From NCBI RefSeq assembly GCF_016802725.1, contig NC_052671.1:5457001-5521000 (forward strand): a stretch of 64,000 nt of DNA, in the 5' to 3' direction. A program made the translations under genes and the position numbers. This DNA comes from Solenopsis invicta (lineage: Eukaryota; Arthropoda; Insecta; Hymenoptera; Formicidae). The notes under the pieces were generated by a model that was not told where the DNA came from, made no database searches, and saw only the letters and a program-made list of their open reading frames with translations. This document shows positions 1-11,944 of this stretch, one piece after another; the stretch's first letter is position 1; each line of letters starts with the position of its first letter.

Positions 1-2160
1 GGACGGAATGCCTGTGCCCGTCACCGCCGAGAGAGGCGGAGAGGAGACGCCTTCCGCTCTCGTGACGTTTATCGGGCTTTCAATGTTTCTATGCTGAGAA
101 AACGCGCGGCGGCGATGGTGTACGATATTGCAGGCGGGGAATCGACAGAGCTAGGGGGACACACGCTGCATTCGCCACCGCCGCACCCCGATGCCGATAA
201 ACGCGCGAGAGGCGGCGGAGGCCTTCCTGGACCGCCCTTTTCCATCGTGGCGTTGTGCATCGCGCTCTCGTCGCGACCCTTTCGCGCGGCGCTGCATCGA
301 ACGAGCAGGGGGGAAGAGCGAAGCGTAAAGTCAGCAAGCGAAAGTACTGACGCGTATTAAACGCCCCGCTGTTTGCACTCGCAAATTAGTACTCGACTCT
401 CAGCCAGCGAAAAAAACGACGATGCGCTGACAAGTTGAGAATTCGAGTGAATTTCAAATATTACAGACCACGATTGATGTCCCTCGTGGCGCGGTACATT
501 TAAAATATAGTTGTATAAATCTTGACATTCTAAAAAAGAAAAAAGGAAAAGAAACTTGAAGCTCTTCAATTTTAGAAAGATACGGTGCTGTTATGAAGTT
601 TATTTAACTCGGTTGCGCAGACAAATTCAAATTATACCAGCAAGCCCGCGAGCATTTTAGGATTAAATACGGACGCGTGATTCATAGGTATGCGGCTGGG
701 CGGCTATAACATCAGACCAGAAGCTATATCTCGGTAGCGATCTCTGAATGATCGAACGGCTTTGAGGCATCAAAACGGGGGGTGTTTCGCTGCCCTGAAA
801 AATAACGCGCGCTCGACGGACACGTGTAGCAATTAATCAGCTTCGGGGGTGGCGGCTTGAAGAGGTTGTTGCCGTCACGGGCAGATGACGGCCTGCGGCG
901 GCATCGTACTGTATTTTATACGGTGTCGTGTTATGGTTTTGCGGTACCCGCGGTCGTTCGCGTGCAAGTAGAACGGGGCGCTGCAATTTGGTGGCAATCG
1001 TTATATTCGGCCACCACCACTTTCCGCGAGCCAAGCTTCGTGCGTATGGCGCGCGCGAACGTACGTGCGTGTGTGCGTGTACGTACCCACGCACGCATGT
1101 ACGCGCTCGCATTCATTTTTTAAGCTCGATTTCAGCCTGCGGCCGCGGGAATTATCATCGGCCATATCGTTTGGCGGCAAATCCTTCGTTGCAGTAATAC
1201 GAGAGACTGATATTTTTCTGGTTCCACGCGGTTGCTCGTCAATGTCGAGCCAGCTGACACGCGCGCGCATATAGATCAAACCTTTATTCACTGATTGCGG
1301 GACGCAATTTCGCCCTTGAGCTATTTTCGCGCGATCGGTAAAGAGGATGTCTATCTAACGATGTCTATCTAACTATCCACGCGTTGATGTGAATTAGAAA
1401 ATTTAAACGCTCCGGTCTTTTATCATATATCGCGCTGCGGGCTAGACGTTTCATGTAGATCATATTTTCTTCCTTCGGAATTCGAGATACAACTCGATCT
1501 TCAGGTGCGGGCCTCATACCTGTTCGTATCGTCTTGATGGAGCAGGATGAGATCTCGTGAAGTAAAGAAAAGCATCTCCGGATTCTTGAAAGGATACGGT
1601 ATCGTGTTACACGATAACGACGGCACAATGGGGCTTTGTTAAGGACTCCGCTCCCTTTATTAAAGTCCTATTGATTCCGTGTAACCCCTCGCGACCCGGA
1701 CAAACAGCTTGACCTATTTTGTCCAAGCTCATCATTATTTTCTCATGGAAACTTGAGCTTTTTCTCTTTTACCGAAAATGAATGGCGAATGCGAGGCACG
1801 CGGGCGCGGATTTCGTGTCGAGGGAGAATATAATCCGATCGACGATAACCGTCGTAAAGTGCGCGAACTTGGAATCGAGACGGCGGCGGGGTTTATCGAG
1901 GTGGCAAAACGGAATACACTATTCTATCGTTTCGCCGGATTCTCATTCCTATGAGAAATGAGACGGAGATTCAAAGTTTCTCCGTATAACCTCTCGGCAC
2001 ATTACTCGGCGTATGCGGTAAATAATGTACGGTTGAGCGTTAAATCGTCCGTTAACGTTATTATCGCTCGAAACGATTCCGCGCAAAGGCTCGTGCCAGT
2101 GCAAGCGTATATTCGAAGAGGCAGTGCCATCGAGTCGTATTGGACGAAAGCTTTCGCTAA
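1..2160. other. GC-rich, CpG-rich non-coding stretch
   Basis: No recognisable gene. Short frames are open on both strands, as expected by chance in GC-rich DNA, and none has a family motif I recognise. The stretch holds alternating purine-pyrimidine DNA at 1058-1111 (listed separately). No good acceptor and donor pair was seen. Confidence 0.6.
1058..1111. repeat. Alternating GT/AC/CG tract, palindromic
   Basis: A block of alternating purine and pyrimidine bases built from cgtacgtgcgtg-type and cacgcacgcatg-type segments. The two halves are approximately reverse complements, so the block can form a hairpin. Such DNA can adopt Z-form; that is inference. A similar but shorter block lies near 11210-11265. 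Confidence 0.6.
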
Positions 2161-5160
2161 AAGCTCGTACGTGCAAATAATTTTTTTTATAACATGGGAA
2201 TTACAAATGTTTTTTTTAAATTCAGTTTTATTTAAAGAAGAGATTTCATAATAAATCCGTGCGTTATAATTGCCAATGTTATTTCCGTTTAAATCCAAGT
2301 CATCCTCCAGGAACTAAAAATTACGAAGTAGAGGTCGATATATACAATTTTCTTTTAAATAACGTAATTGCCACTTTAGAGTATGCTCGTCCGATAAGGA
2401 AGTTCAAGTGCTGAAAAGATGGATCTTACGAAGAATGTTAATAAAATCCGTGGAATTTGCATTAGCAATGCAACAGGACGGGCGGTCCCCTTCCCAAGTC
2501 GAGCGTGTTTATTCGACGATCGTCTTCGCAACGATGTCTGATCATACTCGTCCATAGAGATTCCCTTCCTCGTTAATTGGAACTTTACGATCAGCTTTGT
2601 GCGCGCCACAGTGATTGTCAGTGCCTGATAAAGGCATCATCGGGACGTTGAACCAGACTTCCCTCCCGAAGCGACAATACTCTGATCTGCTAATCCGCCA
2701 ATCGCCCCGCCTTTTGTACGAGCAACAACGAGATCTATCAATGGCGAGATCTATCAATTTTCGATAATAGACAGTGCCGACGTTGTTGCACAAAGCTGCC
2801 CGAAACCGATTTGTTGGGCCAGATACGCGAGATAGCATCTGTATAATGTGTAGAAGGATGTGCATGCTCTTGCGCATTACTATACGCATACGCGATACCT
2901 TTTCCTACATATATATACATACATGCCTGTACATACTTTGTATTAGTTAAGTGCAATCCGTTATCTGGAAGATAGATTTCTCCCGTGAAACATTCATTAG
3001 TTTCGGTTGACAGAAGATGCATTCAAATCGCATCTCGTTTTAACTACAGCTTTTGTTCGCTCTAGAAATCGTACACGTGAATCTCGGAACGAATATGCTG
3101 AGTTAGTTAACACAATAACACTTGTCTAGATTTTAATTAGAATTAAAAGATAGGAATAATGAATAATGGCACAAAAAAAATCAATAACTACGCAGAATAA
3201 ATGATGGATTTTCTTACTTCACACTACGTATTCTACGTAAAATGGTGTATTGCAACTTTAAATAGTGCAACTCCCTTTAAATTCAGGCAAACGAAATCTT
3301 CTTCGTTTCGTTACTGCAGTAGCGAGTTTTTTTTTAATATGTATCGATATAATTTTCATAAAACTCGTCACACATAAATGAACGGATAATAAAGAGAATA
3401 AATAATGCAATACCGATGAGCCTTTAATAGATGCTAAACTAGGGATCTCTTTACGCAGGAGATGAAAGTATTTTATTCTTATTTCTCTTATCGAGTATAT
3501 TTCACTTTATCTTCTATTCCCTTCGACATTGAAATTCAGAAAAGTAGCTTCGAACTTTATTCGATTGCAAGATAACATATTTTAGAACGAAGAGTATACA
3601 GAAAGTCTCGTATAGGTTACAGAAAAGTGCATTATGAAGGACAGTCGTTCGCTACGTCGCGTCGCTCAGCTAGAAGAAAACATTTTACGACAAAACTGGG
3701 GAAGACTTTTTCAATACGCAATAAACTTGGCTTCACGATAATCCTGTTTGTCTCGATTATTGCGATCGTTTCGGTTGATTTTATTTTTGTCGATAAACCA
3801 GAGAGTCGATAAACGTTCTAATGGCAATTGGAATTTCATAAAATGTCACGCGTAATTATCGGTCTTAATGACTGTTAGCGTTTTGTTCGTTGTTTAATCT
3901 GCAGGAAGCGTAGTAGCATAGGAAATCGAAACGCGCGAGTAAAAAAACAAGGAAGGCACGGCTCGCCGAGAGGAAGTCCGAAACCAATTCTGGCGCGGAC
4001 TAAACTCAGTATCGGTGAGAACTTCCGGATCGATTTCGCGTGGAGAGCCCTTCTTTATACAATCCACGGTATTCTCTTTGCTTTCGCTCTCGACAAGCTA
4101 ACGAGCGTAATGCAGTGCAGTTAATTTTTTCCGTAGCACAATGGGCTCTGGCACGAGAAAAGTGCACTGGATAAAAATACACTTCAACGAACATTTATTT
4201 GCACAATTTTTAAATACTTTATAATTGCGAATAAAACTGATGATTTTTTTATGCAGACATTTATACGATCTATTATTTTGAGAACACGTTATATATCGCA
4301 TAATATTTTTATTCTTGTAAAATATGTCATTTAAGGGAGTAAATTAAAGTAAAACGGTTTAAAAAATCTATTTTTTTTACATATTCGAAAGATTGATGTT
4401 TTAAAAGTATCCTTCTAAAACATTTTAATGAAACTCGTAGTTCTCGAGTTATATATGTTTTTTCTCGAAATCATTTTTTTTTTAACTGGCGGTAAAACTT
4501 GAACAATTTTTAACTGATTGGCCTGTGCTTTTAACAGTGCTGTACAAAATAAATAGTTTCAATTAAGCGTTGGGATTTTTTTAATCATTTTATTTGTTTC
4601 GGAGGACGAGATGTTTGAAGGTGTAAAACTATAGGTGTAAATAATAATAAAATTTAAATAAATTTTAAACCAAACTTCTATTTTGGTAAAAACAATTATT
4701 TTCAAAAAATTACTTAACTGAAACTACACTCACGTAGTTTAAAAATTTACAAGAAATTTTTATTTCAAATTTTTATTACAACTCGAGTTCTTTACGCCAC
4801 CACCGCCGATGAACCTCGTTTTTTAAACACTAGTGGCCATCACGCAGCACGTTGTCATTTATTTACATATTTACCATATATTAAAAATTCTTAAAATGTT
4901 TTCAAAGTGTGCTTAATACACATACAAACTTATATTTAAACTGAACCTTACATTTATAATATTAAAAAAAAATGGATAAAAAAGGCCTTTTTAAGACTTT
5001 TACTCTAGTTTACACAATGTCGTAATTATGCTTTGTTTCTTGACGGAGAACTTTTTGTTCTTTGAAAGTTGATAAGTTATTTTGCTTTTGGATCATTTGA
5101 GATTGTAAATATCGCCACCATTATCTGTCCGAAATCAGGTTACGTCGAAAAACATTTTTG
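2160..5160. other. Mostly AT-rich non-coding block
   Basis: Long A and T runs with few long open frames. It contains one exon-like segment (3905-4014) and a nearby small membrane-like frame (3627-3812). Sequence around 4440-4830 contains several cgag-ttct and tttaaa fragments that look like worn repeat DNA, but I could not delimit an element. Confidence 0.55.
3905..4014 (+). CDS. Candidate internal coding exon, unknown protein
   Basis: A 110-bp segment sits between a good 3' splice site (T-rich tract then ctgcag at 3899-3904) and a good donor (ATCG followed by gtgaga at 4015). One frame, starting at 3906, is open across all 36 codons and ends one base into the next codon. The peptide is basic, rich in Ser, Gly, Pro and Arg, and contains SPRGSPKPILARTKLSI. 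The other two frames are closed early by stops. Base composition is clearly more GC-rich than the flanks. I recognise no domain. No neighbouring exon in matching phase was found, so this could be a chance match or an exon of a gene lying mainly outside the window. Seen: splice signals and open frame. Inferred: coding. Confidence 0.25.
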
Positions 5161-5785
5161 AAAGCAATCACTCGAAGACAAATTGCGCATTCGAGTGTGG
5201 CGACAGTGGACCTGTCATTTTCGTGGCGATAAGCTGAGTATATTTATACCCAGTTTGTTTCACTTTCTGACGCTTCGACGGTTAATCGAAGGCACATTTC
5301 GAGTTAATCGTGCGGCATCCCCGCTAAAGCCGAGTCGCCGAGCGACGCAAAGCCGATTTCGGCGGCGGCTTGGAAGTCGCTCTCGCGCGCCCGACTCAAC
5401 GTGGCAATCCCGTCGGGGACACGAGCTGATCGGAATCGATGGCGCGTGCGATTTGAGAACCGGGCTGGGGTAGCGCGTGTAAATAAAGCGTCGAACGTTT
5501 ACAATGTAGGAAGAGGGTTGGGCGAGAAAGGACGACACACACGCGGCGGACGGGCCGACGTCGACGTCGGCCGACTCCGTCGCAGCCGCATGTCACTCGG
5601 TTTAACCGCATGTCAGTCGATATCATCGCACCGAGTGGAAATCTCTGCTATTGACAAGCACATGAATATCGTTAATAATAAATAATGCCCCACAGATCCG
5701 GCCTGATTCTCGTTCACTCTCAGCTTCTCTTTTCCTCTCTCCAGATCTATCCTCGCCGCTCGCTGTCGGTTCGATCGAGCAATCG

Positions 5786-5786
5786 T

Positions 5787-5819
<33 letters not shown>
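5786..5819 (+). repeat. (GA)n microsatellite, interrupted
   Basis: Near-perfect GA dinucleotide repeat with one AA interruption, followed by a G-rich purine stretch. Confidence 0.9.
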
Positions 5820-6515
5820 GGGTGAGGGTGGGGAGGGGAGGACCAGTCGAAAAGCCACTGCTCTCGTCACAATGCCGATGGAGAATTGTTTTTCCAGTGC
5901 CATATTCGAGTATCGTTGGGCATGTGCGGTAACCACATCGATTTTCTTTACCCTTTCTTTGTTCCTTGGCGCGATCAATTCGAATTATCAACTATCGCAA
6001 TGTATTTTTGTCCGCTAGACATCACGGCTTATAGTATGAGAGACATGCGTCATAGGCAACGTTGATTATTCCCGATAGCCGAGGCGGACTGGCAGAAGGA
6101 CTATTCAGGCGCATTTTCGAGCCACGTTGCCGAATGAAGAGCAAAGGGACTGATACCGGGATGCGGGCGATACATTAATCACGCGCTATTGGAAGCACGA
6201 ACGGTAATCGGGATTTAATTGACACGCGGATATGTGCCTTGATTTAAAAATGCAGTCGTTGTCGACTCTGCGAATCGCAGTCTCGCGATCGCGCAGCTCT
6301 GTACGCGTCGGAGTCGGAGATACCCGTAGCTAGCTGTACTCTATTCCGCCGGGTGCAGTGCCGTAACGTAATTAACTTTTTGTGTAATACCACCGGTAAT
6401 ACGAAAGGAAATTGCGGGAATTAATTAAGACGATGCGTCGAGGACCCCGGCCGAGTGTGCGATATATACAGGCGCGCGGTATGCGCCTTCATCCAGTTCC
6501 GGAAAGGAGCGTTCA

Positions 6516-6523
6516 TATAAAAG
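6516..6523 (+). promoter_or_regulatory. TATA box (TATAAAAG)
   Basis: A perfect TATAAAAG lies in otherwise GC-rich DNA, which is less likely by chance than in the AT-rich blocks. A start site would be expected near 6546. The first ATG downstream (6574) opens a 63-codon frame that runs into a GA tract and is not convincing as protein. It could be the core promoter of a non-coding transcript, or a coincidence. Confidence 0.3.
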
Positions 6524-6723
6524 GAGCCGTTCGCGCAACGTACATGTCCCGAGGGCGGCGCGCCTAGAAGCCGATGAATATGCAGATGGGCCTTTCTTTC
6601 TGCTTCGATCTCTCTCTCGTCAGTCTCTCTTTCGTTCGCTCCCTCTGGCTTTCATCTACGTCGGTTCAGCCAAATAAGTATACAAGAAACGAGAGGAAGA
6701 GCAAAAGAGCGAAAAAAAGCGAG

Positions 6724-6750
6724 AAAGAGAGAGAGAGAGAGGAGAGAGAA
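6724..6750 (+). repeat. (GA)n microsatellite
   Basis: Imperfect GA repeat inside a longer purine-rich stretch. Confidence 0.85.
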
Positions 6751-7199
6751 GAAGGGACCTTGTAGCTTCGAGAAAAAATTCTTTGCATTTTTAACGCGTT
6801 CCATCGTCGGGCGCACGCGTGTCCACGTCGGGCAAATTTCATCCATATCGGAAAGAAGAGGTGTCGCTCGTCCGCGTTCTGCAATTTTTGAGCATCACAC
6901 CTCCGCACCATTATGTGCGCCATTAGGACGTATGCGTCGCTACGCCGGGAACCTGTTTTGTCTATGTTCTATGGCGAGGAAGTTCGCCCGCGGTACATGC
7001 GCCTCAAGGGCTGTTCCGTTAAGATCCGATGAATATGTAGATTCCATTCGCCCGCTCGTCCGCTCTCGCTTCTCCCGTCTCTCCCTTCGATTCTGATACG
7101 TTCTCGAAGGCGTAGTCCGTCTCGGCTGAAACTGCAGCTATCTTGTTACTGGCTTAGAACAATGCGAAACAGGGAAAACGCCAGCGCAATTGCATTTTT

Positions 7200-8280
7200 G
7201 CCTAGCGAGAATTAAATTCTAGTGCAGTCATTACGTTGCAGCAATCTAAGTTAATGTTCTTCTTGTGCAATGCGTAAAATATATATTGTGGCACAATGTT
7301 GTAGAAGTAGGTTTGAAATTGTTATCTGAGCTAAATTTTTTTTTTATATCAGTGTCGGAAAAACGAAGCTCACGGCAAATTATTTTACTGATTCAAAATC
7401 CATACTTATCTTTCATTTGCAGATGTCGAGAGACTCAATTTATGTAACAGAAATAAGAGAATTGTGACTCATATATTCATAGTATCGATCTGTTGAAAAA
7501 GTTGTAGAAAACACCTCATCAGTGATTGCGTTTACGTTATAAAATCAATTAAGTACAGTAAGAGTTTATATTATAAATTTGAAATAATGTGTTTTTGATT
7601 AAAGTTCAAATTACAAAGTATTACAAGCTATTAATATGTTTATACAATACAAAATGTTTATATCACGCTTCCACATAAATGTTTATTTTTATTGAAAAAT
7701 ATTTTATATTTTGTTTTCATATTATATTTATATAATATGATAAATATAATAAAAATAAATCGTTTTAATAATTCTGCAGTAAATACAATATAAATAATTT
7801 AATATTAGATAAATTATATTAGTAAATTACAAAACAATTACAATAACATATGTAGTTAATAACAACGAGTTTTATCTAGAATTTAAAAATTATCCCGGGG
7901 ATTGTTTATACAAACAAAATGGAGCGATTATTTCCGGGATGATTATTATAACACGATTTGATTTTTAATATTTGTATTATTTAGTAATGTAGCGTAGCAA
8001 ATATTATAATTTTATAGTGTTGAACTGGTCGTCCATCCGTCTGCAAGATTAAAGAAATCGAGGTCGCTGAACTTTTTTAATGACATTTTTTTCAATTATG
8101 TATATCGATTTTTCGCTTCACTGCTTACTTGCGCTGCGAAGATTTATTATTTACATATGTAACGTCTGGCAGTAGGAGCAATAACTTGCGCTGTCAACAC
8201 CGCTATTAAGCGAATTGTTCTAATCAAATTTCGCGGGCATAGCTCCTATCACCAAATAGCGCACCGTATCTTATTTCCGC
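7200..8280. other. AT-rich non-coding block
   Basis: AT-rich with poly(A) and poly(T) runs and no long frame. A strong acceptor-like signal (tttcatttgcag, ending at 7422) is followed by only 14 codons before a stop and has no donor, so no exon is called. Confidence 0.6.
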
Positions 8281-9300
8281 GCGTTACATATGTATATGTG
8301 TTTTACATATTACATGTCATCTCCGGCAGTGTCATGTTTACAGAGTGCTCCGGCAAAGAGCAGGAAACGTTACAATAGAGTTTGCGGAAAAAAGACGAGA
8401 GAGAAAGAGAGAAAGAGAGGGAAAGATGGCGCAGTCTTTTTACCTCCTCCCGTTTGCTCCCAAAATCGCGCCGGAAGGAAAGAGCTCTTACATTATGCAA
8501 AGTGACATATATCGCGGCGCGTGCCAGAGAGACGGAACGAAGCGCACGCATTGTACTCGCGCAATCGCGCATTCTTGCGTAAGTTCATAGATCTTGCCGT
8601 CGGTGTTTACGTTCGCGGGGAAGAACGGGACGTTTACGCCGGTGAACCGCGACAATCTCGGAGGAAGAGAAAGAAGAACCGACAGAAAGGGTGAAACGAG
8701 GAGAGGAGGGAGGGGGGGAAGAGGGAAGGAGGATCTGGTACTTATGGAAAATAGATTCCAGTCGTGGGGATGTACGTATGTCCCGTTGGCGTCATCATAC
8801 CAATGCGAAGTAAATACGTCAGAGCGCGCGGCACCATTGTCGTATTAATGGAAAGGATTGCTTGTTCAACCGTGTAACGGGAAGTAGCGCTTCGACGGAT
8901 CTAAATTGAAATTCGATTGTCTATCGCGCTCGTCCGTGTTTGCGCCGCCACCGACGCAATTGTCGGCTCGTAGATAGGGACAAAGACAGCACGACTTGCC
9001 AACGCTTCAAATGTTGACTGGTGGTTCGTATAAATTCGTAATGAATATCAGGACGCGAAAAGCGCGAATCTCTCTCTCTCTCTTTCTCTCTCTTGTGCGC
9101 GCGCGTAGGGTGACGCTGGGAAAGCTTTAAATAGGGTTGCGAAAGGGGATAGTGGGAGAGTCGGAGTTCATTCGCCGACGAAAGTTTCGATGTTTGACGA
9201 AGGAAACAAGTGAGATACCCATGAAAATTATTTGCGTTTCTAATTCAAACTAGGAGAGTTTAGCAAACATGTTGTTTGGATATGTTAAAATTTTGATGAT
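8280..9300. other. GC-rich non-coding stretch
   Basis: No recognisable gene. It holds (GA)n near 8391-8420, a purine-rich G-run cluster at 8698-8735 and (CT)n at 9070-9094. Confidence 0.6.
8708..8725 (+). other. G-quadruplex-capable motif
   Basis: Four or more runs of at least three G within 18 bases: GGG, then seven Gs, then AAGA, then GGG. This satisfies the usual G3 with loops of 1 to 7 pattern. It lies in a purine-rich tract. Function is unknown. Confidence 0.6.
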
Positions 9301-9310
9301 TATTTCTAGT

Positions 9311-9313
<3 letters not shown>

Positions 9314-9359
<46 letters not shown>
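9314..9359. repeat. (AT)n microsatellite, 23 units
   Basis: Perfect AT dinucleotide repeat. It abuts the left arm of the inverted-repeat element at 9360, whose right arm also ends in a short AT run, so the element may have inserted into, or generated, this AT tract. Confidence 0.95.
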
Positions 9360-9362
<3 letters not shown>

Positions 9363-9634
9363 GTAGGCAAATAGCAATTTTAGGAAAATAGTATCTGACT
9401 AGGCAAATAGCTTAGAATTAAAACACAAAATGCCTGCTTTAAAAACCCAATAATTATAGAATTTTTGTGTTTTTCAAGCAAGCATGTTGTGTATTTAAAG
9501 TAGAGAATTAAAACCACAAAATGCCTGCTTTAAAAACACAAAAATTATGTAATTTATTCTAACCTAACCTAACCTGGCAAATGCTATTTGCCTAGTCAGA
9601 TACTATTTGCCTAAAATTGCTATTTGCCTGCGAC
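9360..9634. mobile_element. MITE-like element with 52-bp terminal inverted repeats
   Basis: Left arm 9360-9411 and right arm 9583-9634 are reverse complements with 2 mismatches in 52. The arms contain repeated taggcaaatag words. Between them lie two direct copies (9416-9464 and 9506-9555) of a segment containing aaaatgcctgctttaaaaa, plus an inverted fragment near 9459. A CCTAA run lies just inside the right arm. Both ends are flanked by AT repeats, which hides any TA target duplication. There is no transposase frame. The near identity of the arms suggests recent activity or recent arm conversion. Superfamily not assignable. Confidence 0.8.
9559..9575 (-). repeat. Short CCTAA (TTAGG) telomere-type run
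   Basis: About three copies of CCTAA, the complement of the TTAGG telomere repeat of most insects. It sits inside the inverted-repeat element, so it is probably element sequence and not a telomere-fusion relic. Confidence 0.6.
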
Positions 9635-9639
9635 ATATA

Positions 9640-10375
9640 TATCATAGCGCAGAAGGGGATAATACTTATTTTTATTTTATTGAGTAACTTGATTAATAAT
9701 CAATATTTTATTTTGAATCTTGAACGATTATATTCGTCAGTGTTGTTTAACAGATTCTATATTCAAAGTAACGAAATATTTATTCTCGTATTTATTAGGA
9801 CGTGATTAGTAAGAATGTAACGCACTGCACAGTCGATGAAAAAGAAAAGGGATGGTAATAAAATAATATGATTAGCCCAAAAATAAATTTAAATAATTGG
9901 TTTAGTTTACAAGGCACACGGTATTATGTTACAAAATAATATATTTTTAATTTTCCATTGTTTAAAATTTTCCTGTGTCCAGAAACATTAAAAATATCAT
10001 TTTATTCTTATTTGATATTAACAGGAATTAAATGACAGTCGATTTATCGAAGAAATATTTTGATATGAAAATTGCCATGCGTTTGAAAAGTCATATTAAT
10101 AAAATCCATATTATTGTTTAACTTTGCATAACTCGAAATGTAGGACTGAATAAAAAGTTAAATAGAGATATTCAAGTATACATATGTACATTCGTGTGAT
10201 AATACGCTCAAGCTTAAAAACAATGAATATGTGTAATTAAGTGCAAAAATGCCGAATATCTTCAATAAGTTTTGAAGTAATCAAAAGTAAAAATGCTTAA
10301 TAATAACTATCAGCTATTGAGTATTGGCATCAATAAAAAAAAAAACGTTGGATTACTAAACGAATAAAATAAGTA
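9640..10375. other. AT-rich non-coding block
   Basis: Nothing recognisable. It is low-GC sequence with short frames only. Confidence 0.6.
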
Positions 10376-10421
10376 ATGGTTAGAATTCTTCACCTAGTAA
10401 TAGAAATAACAGCCATCCAGC

Positions 10422-10554
10422 AATGTCATTATCACCCCTCCTCTCTTGCACAGGTAAAACTTGTAAAGAAGAGGGTATTAAGCCAGGTAGGCTTAATACC
10501 GCCTTCTTCTCTACGAGTTTTATCTGTGCAAGGGAGGGAGGTGATAATGACATT
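10422..10554. mobile_element. Long hairpin / foldback element
   Basis: Left arm 10422-10484 and right arm 10490-10554 are reverse complements over almost their full length, with a few mismatches and small indels, and the loop is about 5 bases. The outer ends read aatgtcattatcacc. An RNA from either strand would fold into a hairpin of about 63 bp. It is most likely a short palindromic MITE. A hairpin-RNA locus is an alternative. The small frames on both strands are shadows of the palindrome. No target-site duplication is obvious. Confidence 0.8.
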
Positions 10555-11920
10555 GAAATATCGTAAAAAAATATGATTACATCCACTCGCTTTCACGAGG
10601 ATTAATGAAGAGCGACAGCGATGTACTTTCCGGACAGGCGTAGATATTGGCAGAAAATCAATTTGAACTTTCTATACCGATCCCTTTGATTGAACAAGGC
10701 ACGCAGGTCGTTATGAACAGGACGCGTCGCGCGCGCGCTCGTTATACGAGTTTTTCGTCGGCGCAAACCCCGCGCCGGTTTCCCCCGCGCCGGTTTCCGC
10801 GTCAAAGGGATCGGTATACAGACGTATGTACCGGTGGCGCGGTGCTGCCGATGTCGGCGCCGGAGAGGCGCGGCTCGCAATTAGTTCGACATTCATATCG
10901 TGGCTATATATCGCGCGTAGTCGATAATGCCCGGTCGGATCTAGACGCTCGCACGCTCGCCGATATAGACTTTCCCATGACATAAAGACAAACCGAGCGG
11001 GCGCGCGCGCACGGGGCGGTCTTGTCACGTTCAGATGTAAACCAGACTCCCGGGTGCAGCAGCAGTTTCTACCTACCTACTACTCTCCACCTATCCGGCG
11101 GAACACGCGTCACGGGGGGGAACCGCGCGCCCGTCAGGAACACGAGCACCGTATTCCCGCTCTACACCTGGCTGTAATACACACCGTGTGCTGCGGGTAC
11201 AACGGGTAGCGCCGTACGTATGTACGTGTACGGTGTGTCGGGCGAGCGCACATGCGTGCATGAGTTAACGCTTTCGCGTGCGTAACCGCGACCGTAAGTT
11301 GCCGCACACGCGACGGATATACACACGCGGACACGACACTCTGATAACTTTGCAGTCTGCGCGTATAGATGAATTCAAGAGGGTATCCGCGTGGTATCTT
11401 CCGTCCGCGTGTCGCGTCTGGCGCCACGAAATTCACCTGGCGCCTGTGTGTACGCGCCATTCAGCGAAACGAGCGCATTTATCTTGGGAGAGAAGCTCGC
11501 GGGATCACATGTTCGGATCGAATTTCATCACGTTGCTATTCAGAAATTAGAGCCGCGCGTACGTCTCTCCAAAACGACGCTCCCCTTCCCTCGTTGTGCA
11601 CGATTCAGTGCGTCGAGACGAGACGTTCGCTTATTCACCTTTAAATCGCGACGCGGGCGAGTAGTTTTCCGACCGTAGTTTTTTCGCCTCGGGAATTGCA
11701 GGAATAGAAAGAATGGTCCATCGCGTGTCTCCAGTCTAATTCATGTTATTGCGACGCGTGAGAAACGGGACTCCCTACCGATGCGTCGCGAGGTCGGGGT
11801 GCGACTGTGTTTGCTCGGCAAGTCGGGCCAAATCCCAATGTACACAGTGACAAAATGTACAACTTAGAGCTTAATATCGGGAGGCGATGTATAAGGGTCG
11901 ATGCTCAGGGCGACGGACAC

Positions 11921-11944
11921 GACGCGACGCGACGCGACGCGACG
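11921..11944 (+). repeat. (GACGC)n pentanucleotide microsatellite
   Basis: Almost five tandem GACGC units. The same rare pentamer recurs at 34101, 52963 and 63771. Confidence 0.85.

Larger units (their letters stand above)
5160..7200. other. GC-rich non-coding stretch with GA tracts
   Basis: No recognisable gene. It contains (GA)n at 5786-5819 and 6724-6750, a TATA box at 6516 and a possible diverged duplication (6540-6640 against 6990-7095). The open frames that cross the GA tracts translate to Arg-Glu or Ser-Leu repeats and are artefacts of the microsatellite. Confidence 0.6.

Noticed and set aside
9559..9575. Interstitial telomere or chromosome-fusion scar
   Set aside because: Only about three CCTAA units, lying inside a transposon-like element. 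Element origin is simpler.
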